The notes: a model not told the origin generated them from the sequence alone. 34,926 nt of DNA from Clostridium puniceum (GCF_002006345.1 NZ_LZZM01000208.1:1-34926), one strand, 5' to 3'; counted from the stretch's first letter, positions 6,684-15,580 are shown. Made by a program: numbers and translations.

Positions 6684-7682
6684 ATGAAACGTTTAGCATT
6701 TTGTGAATACTGTATGAATGAGATTGAATATAAAATAAATGAAGTAAATAAAATATCCATATTAAAGGATGAAGAAATAAATTATATGGCTAAAGAAGCT
6801 AGTTGCAGTGAATGTGGCAATGAGATTTTTGTTTCAGATATATGTGATCGCAATTTGAAAAGTTTATATGATGAATACAGAAATAAACATAATGTAATAA
6901 CGGTGGTGGAATTAAAACGTATTCTGATAAAATATTCTCTTAATGAAGAAGCCCTATCATTATTATTAGGTTGGAAGAGGGAAACAATAAGCAGATTCTT
7001 AGAAGGAGATATGATTACAAGCTCTAATTCAGATATTCTTAAAAAGATATATAAAAATCCTAACTATTACTCAATTGTATTGCAGACTAATAAAGAAAGA
7101 ATAAATCCAATAGATTATAGTAAAACTAGACAGACTGTTAAAGATATTTTGAGCAAAGCAGCTACGGAAGAGAAGATTGATTCAGTAATAAAATATCTTT
7201 TAATAAGATATGAAGATATTACCCCTTCTACTATTCAAAAACTATTATATTATGTACAGGGTTTTTATTATATGTTTACTGATAATTTTATTTTTACAGA
7301 AGATTGTGAAGCTTCTATAGATGGACCTGTTTACATAAGTGTATATGATAGGTATGAAAAGTTTGGATACGTAGTAATTAATAATGATATATTAGCTAAT
7401 GAAAATTTTACATTAGAAGATGTAGAGGCAAATGTTGTGGAAAGTATAATTAAATTTTATGGCTGCTACAGTGGGAAAATATTAGAGCAAATGACTAAAA
7501 ACGAGGCGCCTTGGATGTTAGTCAGAACGAAGAATATTAATGAAAATAATATCCTCAATAAAACAATAGAAAAGAAACTTATTGGAATATATTTCAAGGG
7601 GATAAAAGAAAAATATAATATGACAAATTTATTAGATGTGCAAAAATATAGCACAGATTTATTTAATAAGATATCTATATAA
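6684..7682 (+). CDS. Zinc-finger/HTH/Panacea-domain antitoxin-like protein
   Basis: A 332-aa protein in three parts. Residues 1-50 hold C7-x2-C10 and C41-x2-C44, an MqsA/YgiT-type zinc-binding domain. Residues about 74-112 form a helix-turn-helix (LSLLLGWKRETISRFLEG). Residues about 165-305 are a Panacea domain (DUF4065, also called SocA/GepA-like), with the signature IQKLLYYVQGFYYMF followed by ASIDGPVYISVYDRYEKFG. Panacea proteins neutralise many unrelated toxins, and MqsA-type antitoxins also repress their own operon. The ATG follows AAGGA at 6670-6674. Together with the 133-aa gene before it this reads as a type II toxin-antitoxin operon, the larger protein being antitoxin and autorepressor. 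Confidence 0.85.
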   Translation: MKRLAFCEYCMNEIEYKINEVNKISILKDEEINYMAKEASCSECGNEIFVSDICDRNLKSLYDEYRNKHNVITVVELKRILIKYSLNEEALSLLLGWKRETISRFLEGDMITSSNSDILKKIYKNPNYYSIVLQTNKERINPIDYSKTRQTVKDILSKAATEEKIDSVIKYLLIRYEDITPSTIQKLLYYVQGFYYMFTDNFIFTEDCEASIDGPVYISVYDRYEKFGYVVINNDILANENFTLEDVEANVVESIIKFYGCYSGKILEQMTKNEAPWMLVRTKNINENNILNKTIEKKLIGIYFKGIKEKYNMTNLLDVQKYSTDLFNKISI

Positions 7683-8055
7683 AAAAGGACAATAAAAACA
7701 TGTGTTTATAAAAATTCACATGTACATTCCCTAAACTAGAGATCACATTAAAATTAGTTAATATGATTTGAAATTTTTAGTAAATTAAATTTTAACATAT
7801 ATAAATCTAAACCATACATATAGCATATTTTTAAGCTTTATGTATGGTTTTAATTTTATTTAAATTTTATGTATTTCGAATAGCCAATTTTTATCTTTGA
7901 GTACTGGCAATTAAATAATTTTGTGAAATATATAACTAATATCTTTTTATGAATTATTTATTAAGCGTAATTAAAGTTTTATGTATTAATTTTGCAAGAA
8001 TAATTTAGATTTAATATAAATATTATTAAATATGAATACTATTTAGGAGTCAAGG
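7683..8055. other. Intergenic region between antitoxin-like gene and first protease
   Basis: About 370 AT-rich bases without a gene. A small 7-bp hairpin (7698-7704 with 7717-7723) and a clear 12-bp hairpin (7809-7850) are present. GAATA at 7998-8002 followed 18 bases later by a TATTATTA (8021-8028) vaguely resembles a sigma-G forespore promoter, which would suit a germination protease. Confidence 0.45.
7809..7856 (+). terminator. Probable terminator of the toxin-antitoxin operon
   Basis: AAACCATACATA (7809-7820) pairs perfectly with 7839-7850 around an 18-base loop, followed by a T-rich tail. It is 127 bases beyond the antitoxin stop. Confidence 0.6.
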
Positions 8056-9909
8056 GTGTCTGAATTAAGGAAATGCAATTTATATTATGGAGATTCACCT
8101 AATTATTTAGTTGAATATAGAGGCGATTTCAAATTACAAATAGATAAAATATCATATGCCTGCGGAGATATAATTACAGATACAATTGCAGTTATATCTA
8201 CAGCTCCTGAAAATTTAAATCAGCTTTTTAAGGATGTGCCCTCAATTACATTTGTTGATCCTAGGAGCAAATTTGTACTTCAGGATATTTCACCTTCAAG
8301 TGTAGATAATATAAGTGCAATAAAAATAAATCCTTATTTAGATTTAACTGGGCGTGGTATATTAATTGGTATGGTTGATACTGGCATAGATTATCTAAAT
8401 GAAGAATTTATTAGAGAAGATGATACATCGAGAATAGCTGCTATATGGGATCAAACTATTCCAAATAGCACTGATGAAACTGTATATATGGGCAAAACTT
8501 ATTCAAATGAAGAAATAAATAATGCGGTTAAAGCTTATAGGAATAAACAGGATCCATATCAAATTGTACCTTCAAGAGATGAGATTGGGCATGGTACGCA
8601 AATAGCTGGAATCATAGGAGCGAGAGGTTATAATAAAGAAATACAAGGGATTGCTTCTGGATGTGAATTTGTTATTGTAAAACTTTATGAATCAATTAGA
8701 TTTAAGAGAGAATTAGAAGAGAATAACATTCCATATACACCAATTTATAATACTTCTGAAATTTTAACTGCAGTAGATTATTTGAAAAATTTTTCTATAA
8801 AACAAAATAAACCTATGGTTATATATTTAGGTGTGGGTACTACCGAAGGTAGTCATGATGGTAATAATATTATTTCAAGATATATAACATCTGTTGGAAG
8901 TGTTAGAGGTATTGTTACTGTTGCAGGAGTTGGAAATGAAGGAGCAGCAGAAGGACATGCTTCTGGATTTATACAACAGGTGGGGAGTGTTACGTCGATA
9001 GAACTTAGAATACCAACAGAAATTAAGTATTTTTCTTTTAAGATATGGATTTTAAAACCTAATAGGGCATCTTTAAATGTGGTTTCTCCAAATGGAGATG
9101 AATCTAATTTTATTAAAGCAAAAATTAATGAGGAACAAACGATAGATTTTGTTTTTTTTAAAACCGAAATGAGAGTAAAATATTATGTTCCAGAACATTT
9201 TACTGGTCATGAAGTAATAGATGTGAGTTTTGCTAACATAAAAGCTGGAATATGGACGTTTCAATTAAGAGGAGATTATATAACTAATGGTGTATATCAT
9301 ATATGGCTTCCGCCACACAAGACACTACCGGAGGGTACAAGATTTCTTCAATCAGATCCATTTCTTACATTAACAATACCTGGAACAGCAAGAAAAGTGG
9401 TTACAGTAGGTTATTATGGAAATAACAATGCTTTAATTGCTGCATCAGGAAAAGGATTTAGTGTTAATGAAATGATTATAAATCCGGATATAGCCACTAT
9501 TGGAGTAGATATTTTAACAACAAAACCTACAGGTGGAGTGACTACTGTTTCAGGTAGTTCGGCAGCTTCTGGAGTAGTAGCTGGCGCTTGTGCACTTTTA
9601 ATGGAATGGGGAATTGTTAAAGGAAATGATAAAACTATGTATTCTACAAAAATCATAGCTTATTTAATTCATGGAGCTGATAGAAGTAATCCTATTTATA
9701 AATACCCTAATAGGGAGATTGGTTATGGATTTTTTGATTTATTAGGTACTTTTAATATTATTAGTAGAAGTTATAGACAAGATGATGATATAAGCTTATA
9801 TAGTAATTCTAGCAGAAGTTATAGAGAAGATAACAATTTAGATTTATATAATAATTTTATTGAATATTATATTGATAGATTATTTATAAGAATTCCTAAG
9901 TCATATTAA
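8056..9909 (+). CDS. Subtilisin-like germination protease, Csp family (first)
   Basis: A 617-aa S8 peptidase of the clostridial Csp type, which in spores cleaves pro-SleC to activate cortex hydrolysis. Residues 1-90 form the short prodomain; no signal peptide, as in Csp proteins packaged in spores. The triad is complete: D108 (GMVDTGID), H179 (EIGHGTQIAG) and S502 (SGSSAASG), with oxyanion N294 (GVGNEG). A jellyroll insertion typical of Csp lies at about 315-430. The C-terminus runs past the usual end (GYGFFDLLGTF) by about 50 residues containing an approximate duplication: SRSYRQDDDISLY then SRSYREDNNLDLY. Start is GTG at 8056 after AGGAG at 8045-8049. sleC itself is not in the window. Confidence 0.9.
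   Translation: MSELRKCNLYYGDSPNYLVEYRGDFKLQIDKISYACGDIITDTIAVISTAPENLNQLFKDVPSITFVDPRSKFVLQDISPSSVDNISAIKINPYLDLTGRGILIGMVDTGIDYLNEEFIREDDTSRIAAIWDQTIPNSTDETVYMGKTYSNEEINNAVKAYRNKQDPYQIVPSRDEIGHGTQIAGIIGARGYNKEIQGIASGCEFVIVKLYESIRFKRELEENNIPYTPIYNTSEILTAVDYLKNFSIKQNKPMVIYLGVGTTEGSHDGNNIISRYITSVGSVRGIVTVAGVGNEGAAEGHASGFIQQVGSVTSIELRIPTEIKYFSFKIWILKPNRASLNVVSPNGDESNFIKAKINEEQTIDFVFFKTEMRVKYYVPEHFTGHEVIDVSFANIKAGIWTFQLRGDYITNGVYHIWLPPHKTLPEGTRFLQSDPFLTLTIPGTARKVVTVGYYGNNNALIAASGKGFSVNEMIINPDIATIGVDILTTKPTGGVTTVSGSSAASGVVAGACALLMEWGIVKGNDKTMYSTKIIAYLIHGADRSNPIYKYPNREIGYGFFDLLGTFNIISRSYRQDDDISLYSNSSRSYREDNNLDLYNNFIEYYIDRLFIRIPKSY
9757..9852 (+). repeat. Imperfect tandem duplication in the protease tail
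   Basis: Two adjacent units encode SRSYRQDDDISLY and SRSYREDNNLDLY, separated by a few codons. At DNA level AGAAGTTATAGA occurs in both. It suggests slippage growth of the C-terminal extension. Confidence 0.6.
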
Positions 9910-10160
9910 AGAAAACACTAACTTAATAAGGAAGATACATATTTTGTCTTAAATTTGAAAGTCTCTTGAGTTTGATATGCTCAACCCAATTTTACAATAA
10001 TGGAAAATTGAAACTGAAAGTTTTTATTTAAGGAAGGAGTAGAAATATACTGCCTAATGGTGAGTTATTCAGTAAAACAATTAATATTACAATATAGAAG
10101 ACCAGAATTCAATTTATTATTTTCTAAATTATGCCGAAATAAAAAATAGGAGGAGTTTAA

Positions 10161-11897
10161 ATGAAAAGAAATCTAGAACATGAAAAGATTTTTCACGATA
10201 TAAGATATGATAATTATGTTGTACAATACCAAGGAAATATCGAAGATGAAATTTCAAAAAGACCAGATTTTTATGTAACCATAATTAACGATAGATTTGC
10301 AATAGTCTCACTTATAAAAGATTTAGAACTTAATATAAGTGAAGAAGCTATGTTTCAGACTATTGTATATGTTGTACCTTCAGAATTTTATACACTTCAA
10401 GATGTTTCTCCAACTGAAGCTTCACAGGCTAATTTTTTACAAACAGGTTCTCCTCTAAATTTAACAGGACAAGGTGTTAATGTAGCAATTGTTGATTCTG
10501 GCATTGATTATTTAAATGAGGAGTTTATGGATGCAAATGGAGAAACTAGAATTGAATTGATATGGGATCAAACTATAATTTCTACTGAAACTACTGTTTC
10601 CAATGATGCACCATTTGGCGCTGTATATACAAAAGCGCAAATAAATGATGCAATAAAGGCACAAAGAGAAGGAAATTCTGCTAGTAAGATAGTTCCTAGT
10701 AATGATGAAATTGGCCATGGAACCAATATGTCTGGAATAATTGGTGCCACTGGGAAAAATTCTAGATTAAGGGGAGTTGTACCAAATTGTAGTTTTGTAG
10801 TTGTTAAATTAATAAGAGATTTTTCATATGAGGCACAATTTCCAGATACTGAAGTTCCTGTATTTAATATAACAGCTATTTTTGCCGCTTTGCAATTTTT
10901 ATATGAATATATCCTAACAAATAATAAACCAATGGTTATATATTTTCCACTTGGTAGCACTTTAGGAAATCATAAAGGTGAAGGTGATTTAGAAGAATTT
11001 ATTGAATCAATTTCTACAAAGAGTGGAATTGCAGTAGTTGCAGGAACAGGTAATCAAAGAAATGCAGGTGGTCATTCATCTGGAACAGTTTCTCAAATAA
11101 TTGGAGTTCAATCCCCTGGCGTTGGAGTAATAGAATTGGAGGCAGCACCAGAACAAAAAAATATATGGATTCAAATTTGGATTGATCTGCCTAATATAAT
11201 GTCATTAGAAATAGTATCTCCATCAGGGGAAAATACAGGTGTAATACCTATTATACTCAATTATACTAAAAGGCATACTTTCATATTTGAAAAGACGTCA
11301 ATTAGAGTTAATTACTATTTCCCAGAAGAAACTACTGGAGATGAATTAATACGTGTTAGGTTTTATAATTTACAGCCTGGCATATGGAGGCTTAGAATAG
11401 TTGCTAATTATATTTTAAGTGGTAAATATAATGCTTGGCTACCTCAAAGGGGATTAACAGTAGGGAATACTAGATTCAGTTTTCCAGATCCTTTTGGTAC
11501 AATAACTAATCCATCCAATTCTATTTATATAGTGACAGCAGCGGCATATAATCAAAATAACTATAATCTTGTAGATTATTCTGGTATGGCATTTTTAGAT
11601 TTTTATATTGACAGAATAGATGTTGCAGCAGGAGGTGTAAATGCAATTACAGTGGCACCTAATAATAAAATAGCGATTGTTAATGGAACTAGCGTTTCAG
11701 CAGCAGTAGTTGCAGGGGTCTGTGCAATGTTATTCCAATGGGGAATAATTAATGGAAATGACCCATATATGTATTCTCAAACTGTCAAAGCATATCTAGC
11801 AAAAGGAGCAATTGGAAGAAGTGGAGATATTATTCCCAATCCATATTGGGGATATGGAATTTTAAATGTACCTAAAATTTTTGAAAATATGACTTAA
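10161..11897 (+). CDS. Subtilisin-like germination protease, Csp family (second)
   Basis: A 578-aa S8 peptidase clearly homologous to its upstream neighbour, with the same layout: prodomain at about 1-95, catalytic domain interrupted by a jellyroll insertion at about 325-440, then the serine region. The triad is D112 (AIVDSGID), H187 (EIGHGTNMSG) and S511 (VNGTSVSAAVVAG), with oxyanion N298 (GTGNQR). So it should be active, unlike the CspA and CspC pseudoproteases of C. difficile. It lacks the first protein's C-terminal extension and ends at the family's usual point (GYGILNVPKIFENM). AGGAGGAG at 10148-10155 precedes the ATG. A 251-base gap separates the two genes, longer than in typical csp operons, so they may be separately transcribed. 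Confidence 0.9.
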   Translation: MKRNLEHEKIFHDIRYDNYVVQYQGNIEDEISKRPDFYVTIINDRFAIVSLIKDLELNISEEAMFQTIVYVVPSEFYTLQDVSPTEASQANFLQTGSPLNLTGQGVNVAIVDSGIDYLNEEFMDANGETRIELIWDQTIISTETTVSNDAPFGAVYTKAQINDAIKAQREGNSASKIVPSNDEIGHGTNMSGIIGATGKNSRLRGVVPNCSFVVVKLIRDFSYEAQFPDTEVPVFNITAIFAALQFLYEYILTNNKPMVIYFPLGSTLGNHKGEGDLEEFIESISTKSGIAVVAGTGNQRNAGGHSSGTVSQIIGVQSPGVGVIELEAAPEQKNIWIQIWIDLPNIMSLEIVSPSGENTGVIPIILNYTKRHTFIFEKTSIRVNYYFPEETTGDELIRVRFYNLQPGIWRLRIVANYILSGKYNAWLPQRGLTVGNTRFSFPDPFGTITNPSNSIYIVTAAAYNQNNYNLVDYSGMAFLDFYIDRIDVAAGGVNAITVAPNNKIAIVNGTSVSAAVVAGVCAMLFQWGIINGNDPYMYSQTVKAYLAKGAIGRSGDIIPNPYWGYGILNVPKIFENMT

Positions 11898-12037
11898 GAG
11901 GTTATTTCTTTTGCAATATACATAAAAAAAGAAACCTTAAAAAAGTCAATGATTTTCAAATTTAATTGCCCATATTTAATAGTGTATTTAACTATGTTAA
12001 CCTCTTTATTTTCGTAAAATTAAAAAAATATACAAAG

Positions 12038-12068
12038 TTTACATTTTTCACAAAAATAGTAATATAAT
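12038..12068 (+). promoter_or_regulatory. Putative promoter of the YdcK-like gene
   Basis: TTTACA (12038-12043) and TAATAT (12060-12065) are 16 bases apart. The segment AAAAATAGTAATATAAT spanning the -10 is repeated exactly before the secreted protein gene at 23592. Confidence 0.45.
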
Positions 12069-12125
12069 GTGTTTAAGTGAAAATTTATACTTTGAGTATA
12101 AAAATAATAAGTGGGAGGGGTTAGC

Positions 12126-12750
12126 GTGAAAAAATACATTTTAAGTGAAAATTTTATTGAGGCAGAATCAACAGGAAAAAGGTTATATCAGATAATTGCG
12201 ACAAAAAGTTTTAGTGATGTTGAAAAAGGTGAGTTTGGAGGATATGTTGAAGGCGAAAAAAACTTATGTCAGCATGGGAATTGTTGGATTCATGATGATG
12301 CCCAAGTTTTTGATGATGCACAAATATGTGAAAATGCAATTATAGCAGGAGATGCACAAATATCAGGAAAAGCTGAAGTTCATGATGATGCAATAGTAAG
12401 TGATAATGTAAAGTTATCTGATAATGTGATTATAGCAGGAAAAGCAAGTATATATGACAATGCTAAATTATTAGGAAATGCAAGAGTATGTGATAATGTG
12501 CTTGTTTTTAATAATGCAGTTGCAAGTGGAAATGTAATCTTATCTGGAAATGCAAAAAATATATGGTCATGCAAAAATTTTAGGGAATGTACATGTATGT
12601 GATGAAGCCGTAGTATGTGATACAGCTGTAATTTATGATGATGTAATAATATCTCACAGAGCAAAAGTATGTGGAAATACAGAGGTATACAGCAGAAATG
12701 TATGTGATTCAGAAGTAATAAATGGTGATGGACAAAACCTTTCAGCATAA
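12126..12750 (+). pseudogene. YdcK-like hexapeptide-repeat protein, frameshifted
   Basis: Two overlapping frames make one protein of about 208 residues. The first (12126-12602) starts KKYILSENFIEAE and contains the YdcK-type head: QIIATKSFSDVEKGEFGGYV and NLCQHGNCWIHDDA. It then runs into left-handed beta-helix hexapeptide repeats (DNA/GNA/GKA every six residues). At the A6 run near 12554-12559 the frame is lost; the repeats continue in the +1 frame (IYGHAKILGNVHVCDEAVV) to the stop at 12750. Removing one A restores GNAKIYGHAK. So this is a one-base insertion, a slippage-prone contingency site, or a sequencing error. The product of the first frame alone would be a 158-aa truncated helix. GTG start at 12126 after GGGAGGGG. 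Function of the family is unknown; the fold resembles acyltransferases without their active site. Confidence 0.8.
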
Positions 12751-12887
12751 GTAAATGACAAATATTTAGGCATACATAAAGGTTAGATAAGATATTTGTA
12801 ATGATTATTTAACAGTAGCAAAATTATATAATCATCATATTATAAAATAATAGCAATTATTAATAGTATATGTATGGGGGGGATAAT

Positions 12888-13508
12888 ATGAAGTATGACA
12901 AAATTGAATTATCATATTCATTCAATGCATTAGAACCATATATTGATGAAGAAACTGTAAAAATACATTATACTAAGCATTTACAGGGATATGTAAATAA
13001 ATTAAATAATATATTACAAGGTTATAATAAATTTACAAAGGGAAAAACCTTAGAAGAAATCCTGTTAAATGTAGATAAAATACCTAAGAAGATTAGAGAA
13101 GATGTTATAAATCAAGGTGGTGGGGTATCAAACCATAATTTATACTTTTCTATTCTTTCACCTAATCCTAAGAAGGAGCCAGAAGGAAAATTACTAAAAG
13201 AAATAATTAAAACTTTTGGGTCTTTAGAAAAATTAAAACAAAAAGTAAGTGAAGCAGCTATAAATCAATTTGGGTCAGGATATGGATGGTTAGTTAAGGA
13301 TAAACATGAAAAATTAAAAATTATGAGCACTCTAAATCAAAATTCACCTTTAAGTTATGGTTTTATTCCTATATTAACTATAGACATTTGGGAACATGCA
13401 TATTATTTGAAGTATAAAAACTTGCGTGCAGAATATGTTAAAAACATATGGAATATAATTGATTGGGAAAGAGTTGAAGAAGGGTATAAGAATCTTTGCA
13501 TTCAATAA
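12888..13508 (+). CDS. sodA: Superoxide dismutase, Mn/Fe family (Mn-type signature)
   Basis: A 206-aa cytoplasmic superoxide dismutase converting superoxide to oxygen and hydrogen peroxide, an oxygen defence for an anaerobe. All four metal ligands are present: H27 (KIHYTKHLQGYV), H83 (VSNHNLYF), D166 and H170 (TIDIWEHAYYLKY). The second-sphere residues favour manganese: glycine before the NH motif (GGGVSNH) where Fe enzymes have glutamine, and Q151 in TLNQNSPL. The usual HH pair near the first ligand is KHL here, a mild departure. The frame opens at 12870, but ATG 12888 is chosen because the G-run at 12876-12882 is the ribosome binding site. No signal peptide. Confidence 0.92.
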   Translation: MKYDKIELSYSFNALEPYIDEETVKIHYTKHLQGYVNKLNNILQGYNKFTKGKTLEEILLNVDKIPKKIREDVINQGGGVSNHNLYFSILSPNPKKEPEGKLLKEIIKTFGSLEKLKQKVSEAAINQFGSGYGWLVKDKHEKLKIMSTLNQNSPLSYGFIPILTIDIWEHAYYLKYKNLRAEYVKNIWNIIDWERVEEGYKNLCIQ

Positions 13509-13526
13509 ATAAATTATAAAGAATAG

Positions 13527-13564
13527 AAGGAGTTTGTCTTAAAATCAAGGCAAACTCTTTTAAT
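13527..13564 (+). terminator. Terminator of the superoxide dismutase gene
   Basis: A stem of about 14 bp (13527-13540 with 13547-13560, including G-U pairs) with a 6-base loop and a T-rich tail, 19 bases after the stop. Confidence 0.85.
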
Positions 13565-13809
13565 TTGTTAACTGTACATTATTAATTGGAACATATATAA
13601 TAGAATGTGCATTAGTTTTATATATTCCAATAATATACAAGTACAATTTGTTATAAAATTAAAAAGTCCATAATCTTATATAATATAAGTAATGAAAGCT
13701 GTATTAATATATAAAACTAAATTATATTGGTAGCTTATAATGATGATATAAATATTTAAGTGAAATATTTATGAGAAATTAAATTTATTTTAGCAAGGGG
13801 AAGTTGCAT

Positions 13810-14454
13810 GTGTCAGAATTAAATAAAATATTAAAGCCTAAATTAGAGTGTTTGTTGGAAAATAAACAGGATATTGAAAGCGAATTAATTAATGAAAGAT
13901 ATATATCAAATACTTTAATTGAAAATAGTAGTTTACAATACATTAATGAAGAAAAAATAGAGATAAATGGATGTCATTTTATAAATGTAGTATTTACAGA
14001 ATGCTCTTTTAGAAATATAGATTTATTGGATGTAGTCTTTGAAAATTGTGATTTGTCAAATATTAATTTTTCAGAAGGAAGTATACATAGAGTAGAATTT
14101 AAAAGGTGTAAACTTGTGGGTGCTAATTTTAGTGAGTGCAATATTCAAAATGTTCTTTTTGAAGAAGTTCTTGGTAGATATTCAAATTTTGGATATTCTA
14201 AAATGAAAAATATAAAATTTAAAGAATGTACTATGCAAGGAACCATATTTTTGGAATGCAGCTTTAATAAGGTTAGTTTTAGAGAATGTAATATAAGTGG
14301 TTCGGAATTTACTAATACACCTCTTAAACAAATAGATTTTAGAGATAGTGATATATCAGAAATATCATTAACAGGAAGAGAATTAAAAGATGCAATAGTT
14401 TCTCCGCTTCAAGCAGTTGAGTTATCTAGGCTTCTTGGAATTATAATTAAGTAG
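13810..14454 (+). CDS. Pentapeptide-repeat protein
   Basis: A 214-aa protein. After a helical N-terminus of about 40 residues, residues 45-185 are made of pentapeptide-like repeats with F or L every five residues and many C/N/S positions between (for example CHFINVVFTECSFRNIDLL and FRECNISGSEFTNT), forming a right-handed quadrilateral beta-helix. The last 30 residues are again helical. Some members of this fold protect gyrase from quinolones, most have no known function; nothing here shows which. Start is GTG at 13810, nine bases after AAGGGG at 13795-13800; a TTG at 13804 is too close to it. Stands alone, no signal peptide. Confidence 0.85.
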   Translation: MSELNKILKPKLECLLENKQDIESELINERYISNTLIENSSLQYINEEKIEINGCHFINVVFTECSFRNIDLLDVVFENCDLSNINFSEGSIHRVEFKRCKLVGANFSECNIQNVLFEEVLGRYSNFGYSKMKNIKFKECTMQGTIFLECSFNKVSFRECNISGSEFTNTPLKQIDFRDSDISEISLTGRELKDAIVSPLQAVELSRLLGIIIK

Positions 14455-14611
14455 TAACTTTAGTGAGCTTAGAAGATATTAAGCTTAGGATTAAATAAAT
14501 TCGAAAACCTTACAAAAAATTGCATTATGGATAGTTTTTTATATCTAAATAACTTTGATTTTAGACTATAGGAAGGCTTAAAATTAAGAACTATTGATAA
14601 ACAAAATAAGA

Positions 14612-14643
14612 ATGATATAATTATTGTAAGATAATTATATCAT
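14612..14643. repeat. 13-bp perfect inverted repeat upstream of degV
   Basis: ATGATATAATTAT (14612-14624) pairs with ATAATTATATCAT (14631-14643) across a 6-base spacer. It lies about 90 bases before the DegV-family start with no T-run, so an operator is possible. Confidence 0.45.
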
Positions 14644-14731
14644 AGTAAAAAGTGAGTATACTGTCTAAATAAATCTTAACAATTATTGAGTAAAATCATA
14701 TTAGTTATTGATTCTATTAAGGAGGAAAATA

Positions 14732-15580
14732 ATGAAAAAAATAGCATTAATAACAGATAGCGCTTCAGATATAAGTGTTGAACTGTTAACTGAAAATAAA
14801 ATTAAATTATTGCCATTTAAAGTTATATATTCTGATGGAGAATATGAAGATAGAATAGATATAACTCCTCAAATGATGTATGATCGTTTGAAAACTGAAA
14901 TACCTAAAACTTCATTACCTAGTATAGAGAAAATAACCAATGTATTTAAAGAGGCAATTGAAGAAGGATACACTCATGCAATTATAATTACAATATCAGC
15001 TGCTTTTTCTGGTACATACAATGCTGTAAGATTAGTCAGCGAAGATTTTCCAGAACTTAAGACTTTTGTCTTTGATTCTAAAACATTAACTATGGCAGAA
15101 GGCGCAATAGTACTTGAAATAGCTAAATTAATTAAGCAAGGAAAATCATTTGGAGAAATAACAGAAATTTTACCTACTTATAGAGAAAAAATAGATTTAT
15201 TTTTCACAATAGATACGTTAGAATATTTACAAAAAGGGGGAAGAATTGGTAAGGTTGCAGGAACTGTTGGAGAACTTTTAAATTTAAAACCTATTATAAC
15301 AGTGGCAGACGATGGTACTTATAGAACAGCTGCTAAAGCTAGAGGTTCAAAACAAGCTGTATCAAAGCTAACAGATATATTTAAAGGCTATTTAGAAAAA
15401 GGAAAGTACAAGGCATGGATTTTGGATGGAAATGGATTGGATAAAGTCCAAAGCTTGTATGAAGCAATAAAAGACCTTCCTAATGTAGTGGAATGTAGAA
15501 TTGCAGGCACTATTGGACCAGCACTTGGCGTAAATACTGGTCCTGGACTTGTAGGACTTGCAATAGAAAAAGTAGATTAA
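14732..15580 (+). CDS. DegV/FakB-family fatty-acid-binding protein
   Basis: A 282-aa cytoplasmic protein of the DegV family. FakB members bind a fatty acid and present it to the kinase FakA, making acyl-phosphate for phospholipid synthesis. The N-terminus KKIALITDSASDIS, the TSLPS motif (about 63-67) and SAAFSGTYNA (about 90-99) form the fatty-acid carboxylate site, and the helical lid segment EYLQKGGRIGKVAG (about 164-177) is standard. Clostridia carry several paralogues of differing chain preference; specificity cannot be read. ATG 14732 follows AAGGAGGA; the open frame from 14708 is not used. fakA is not in the window. Confidence 0.93.
   Translation: MKKIALITDSASDISVELLTENKIKLLPFKVIYSDGEYEDRIDITPQMMYDRLKTEIPKTSLPSIEKITNVFKEAIEEGYTHAIIITISAAFSGTYNAVRLVSEDFPELKTFVFDSKTLTMAEGAIVLEIAKLIKQGKSFGEITEILPTYREKIDLFFTIDTLEYLQKGGRIGKVAGTVGELLNLKPIITVADDGTYRTAAKARGSKQAVSKLTDIFKGYLEKGKYKAWILDGNGLDKVQSLYEAIKDLPNVVECRIAGTIGPALGVNTGPGLVGLAIEKVD

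Noticed and set aside
9910..10160. AAGGAAGGAG followed by a short frame between the two proteases
   Set aside because: Ribosome-binding-like sequence at about 10030-10040 leads only to a CTG and 16 codons; too little to call a leader peptide.
10568..10960. 130-codon - strand frame inside the second protease
   Set aside because: Shadow of the well-supported protease frame.
12380..12748. 122-codon - strand frame over the YdcK-like gene
   Set aside because: His/Leu-rich translation of the antisense of hexapeptide repeats; no start signals.
13577..13614. Possible further copy of the 82-bp repeat (AATTGGAACATATATAATAGAA)
   Set aside because: Only the right-hand 22 or so bases resemble copy A; the TTGCAAAATGATT half is missing, so chance or a bare promoter is equally likely.
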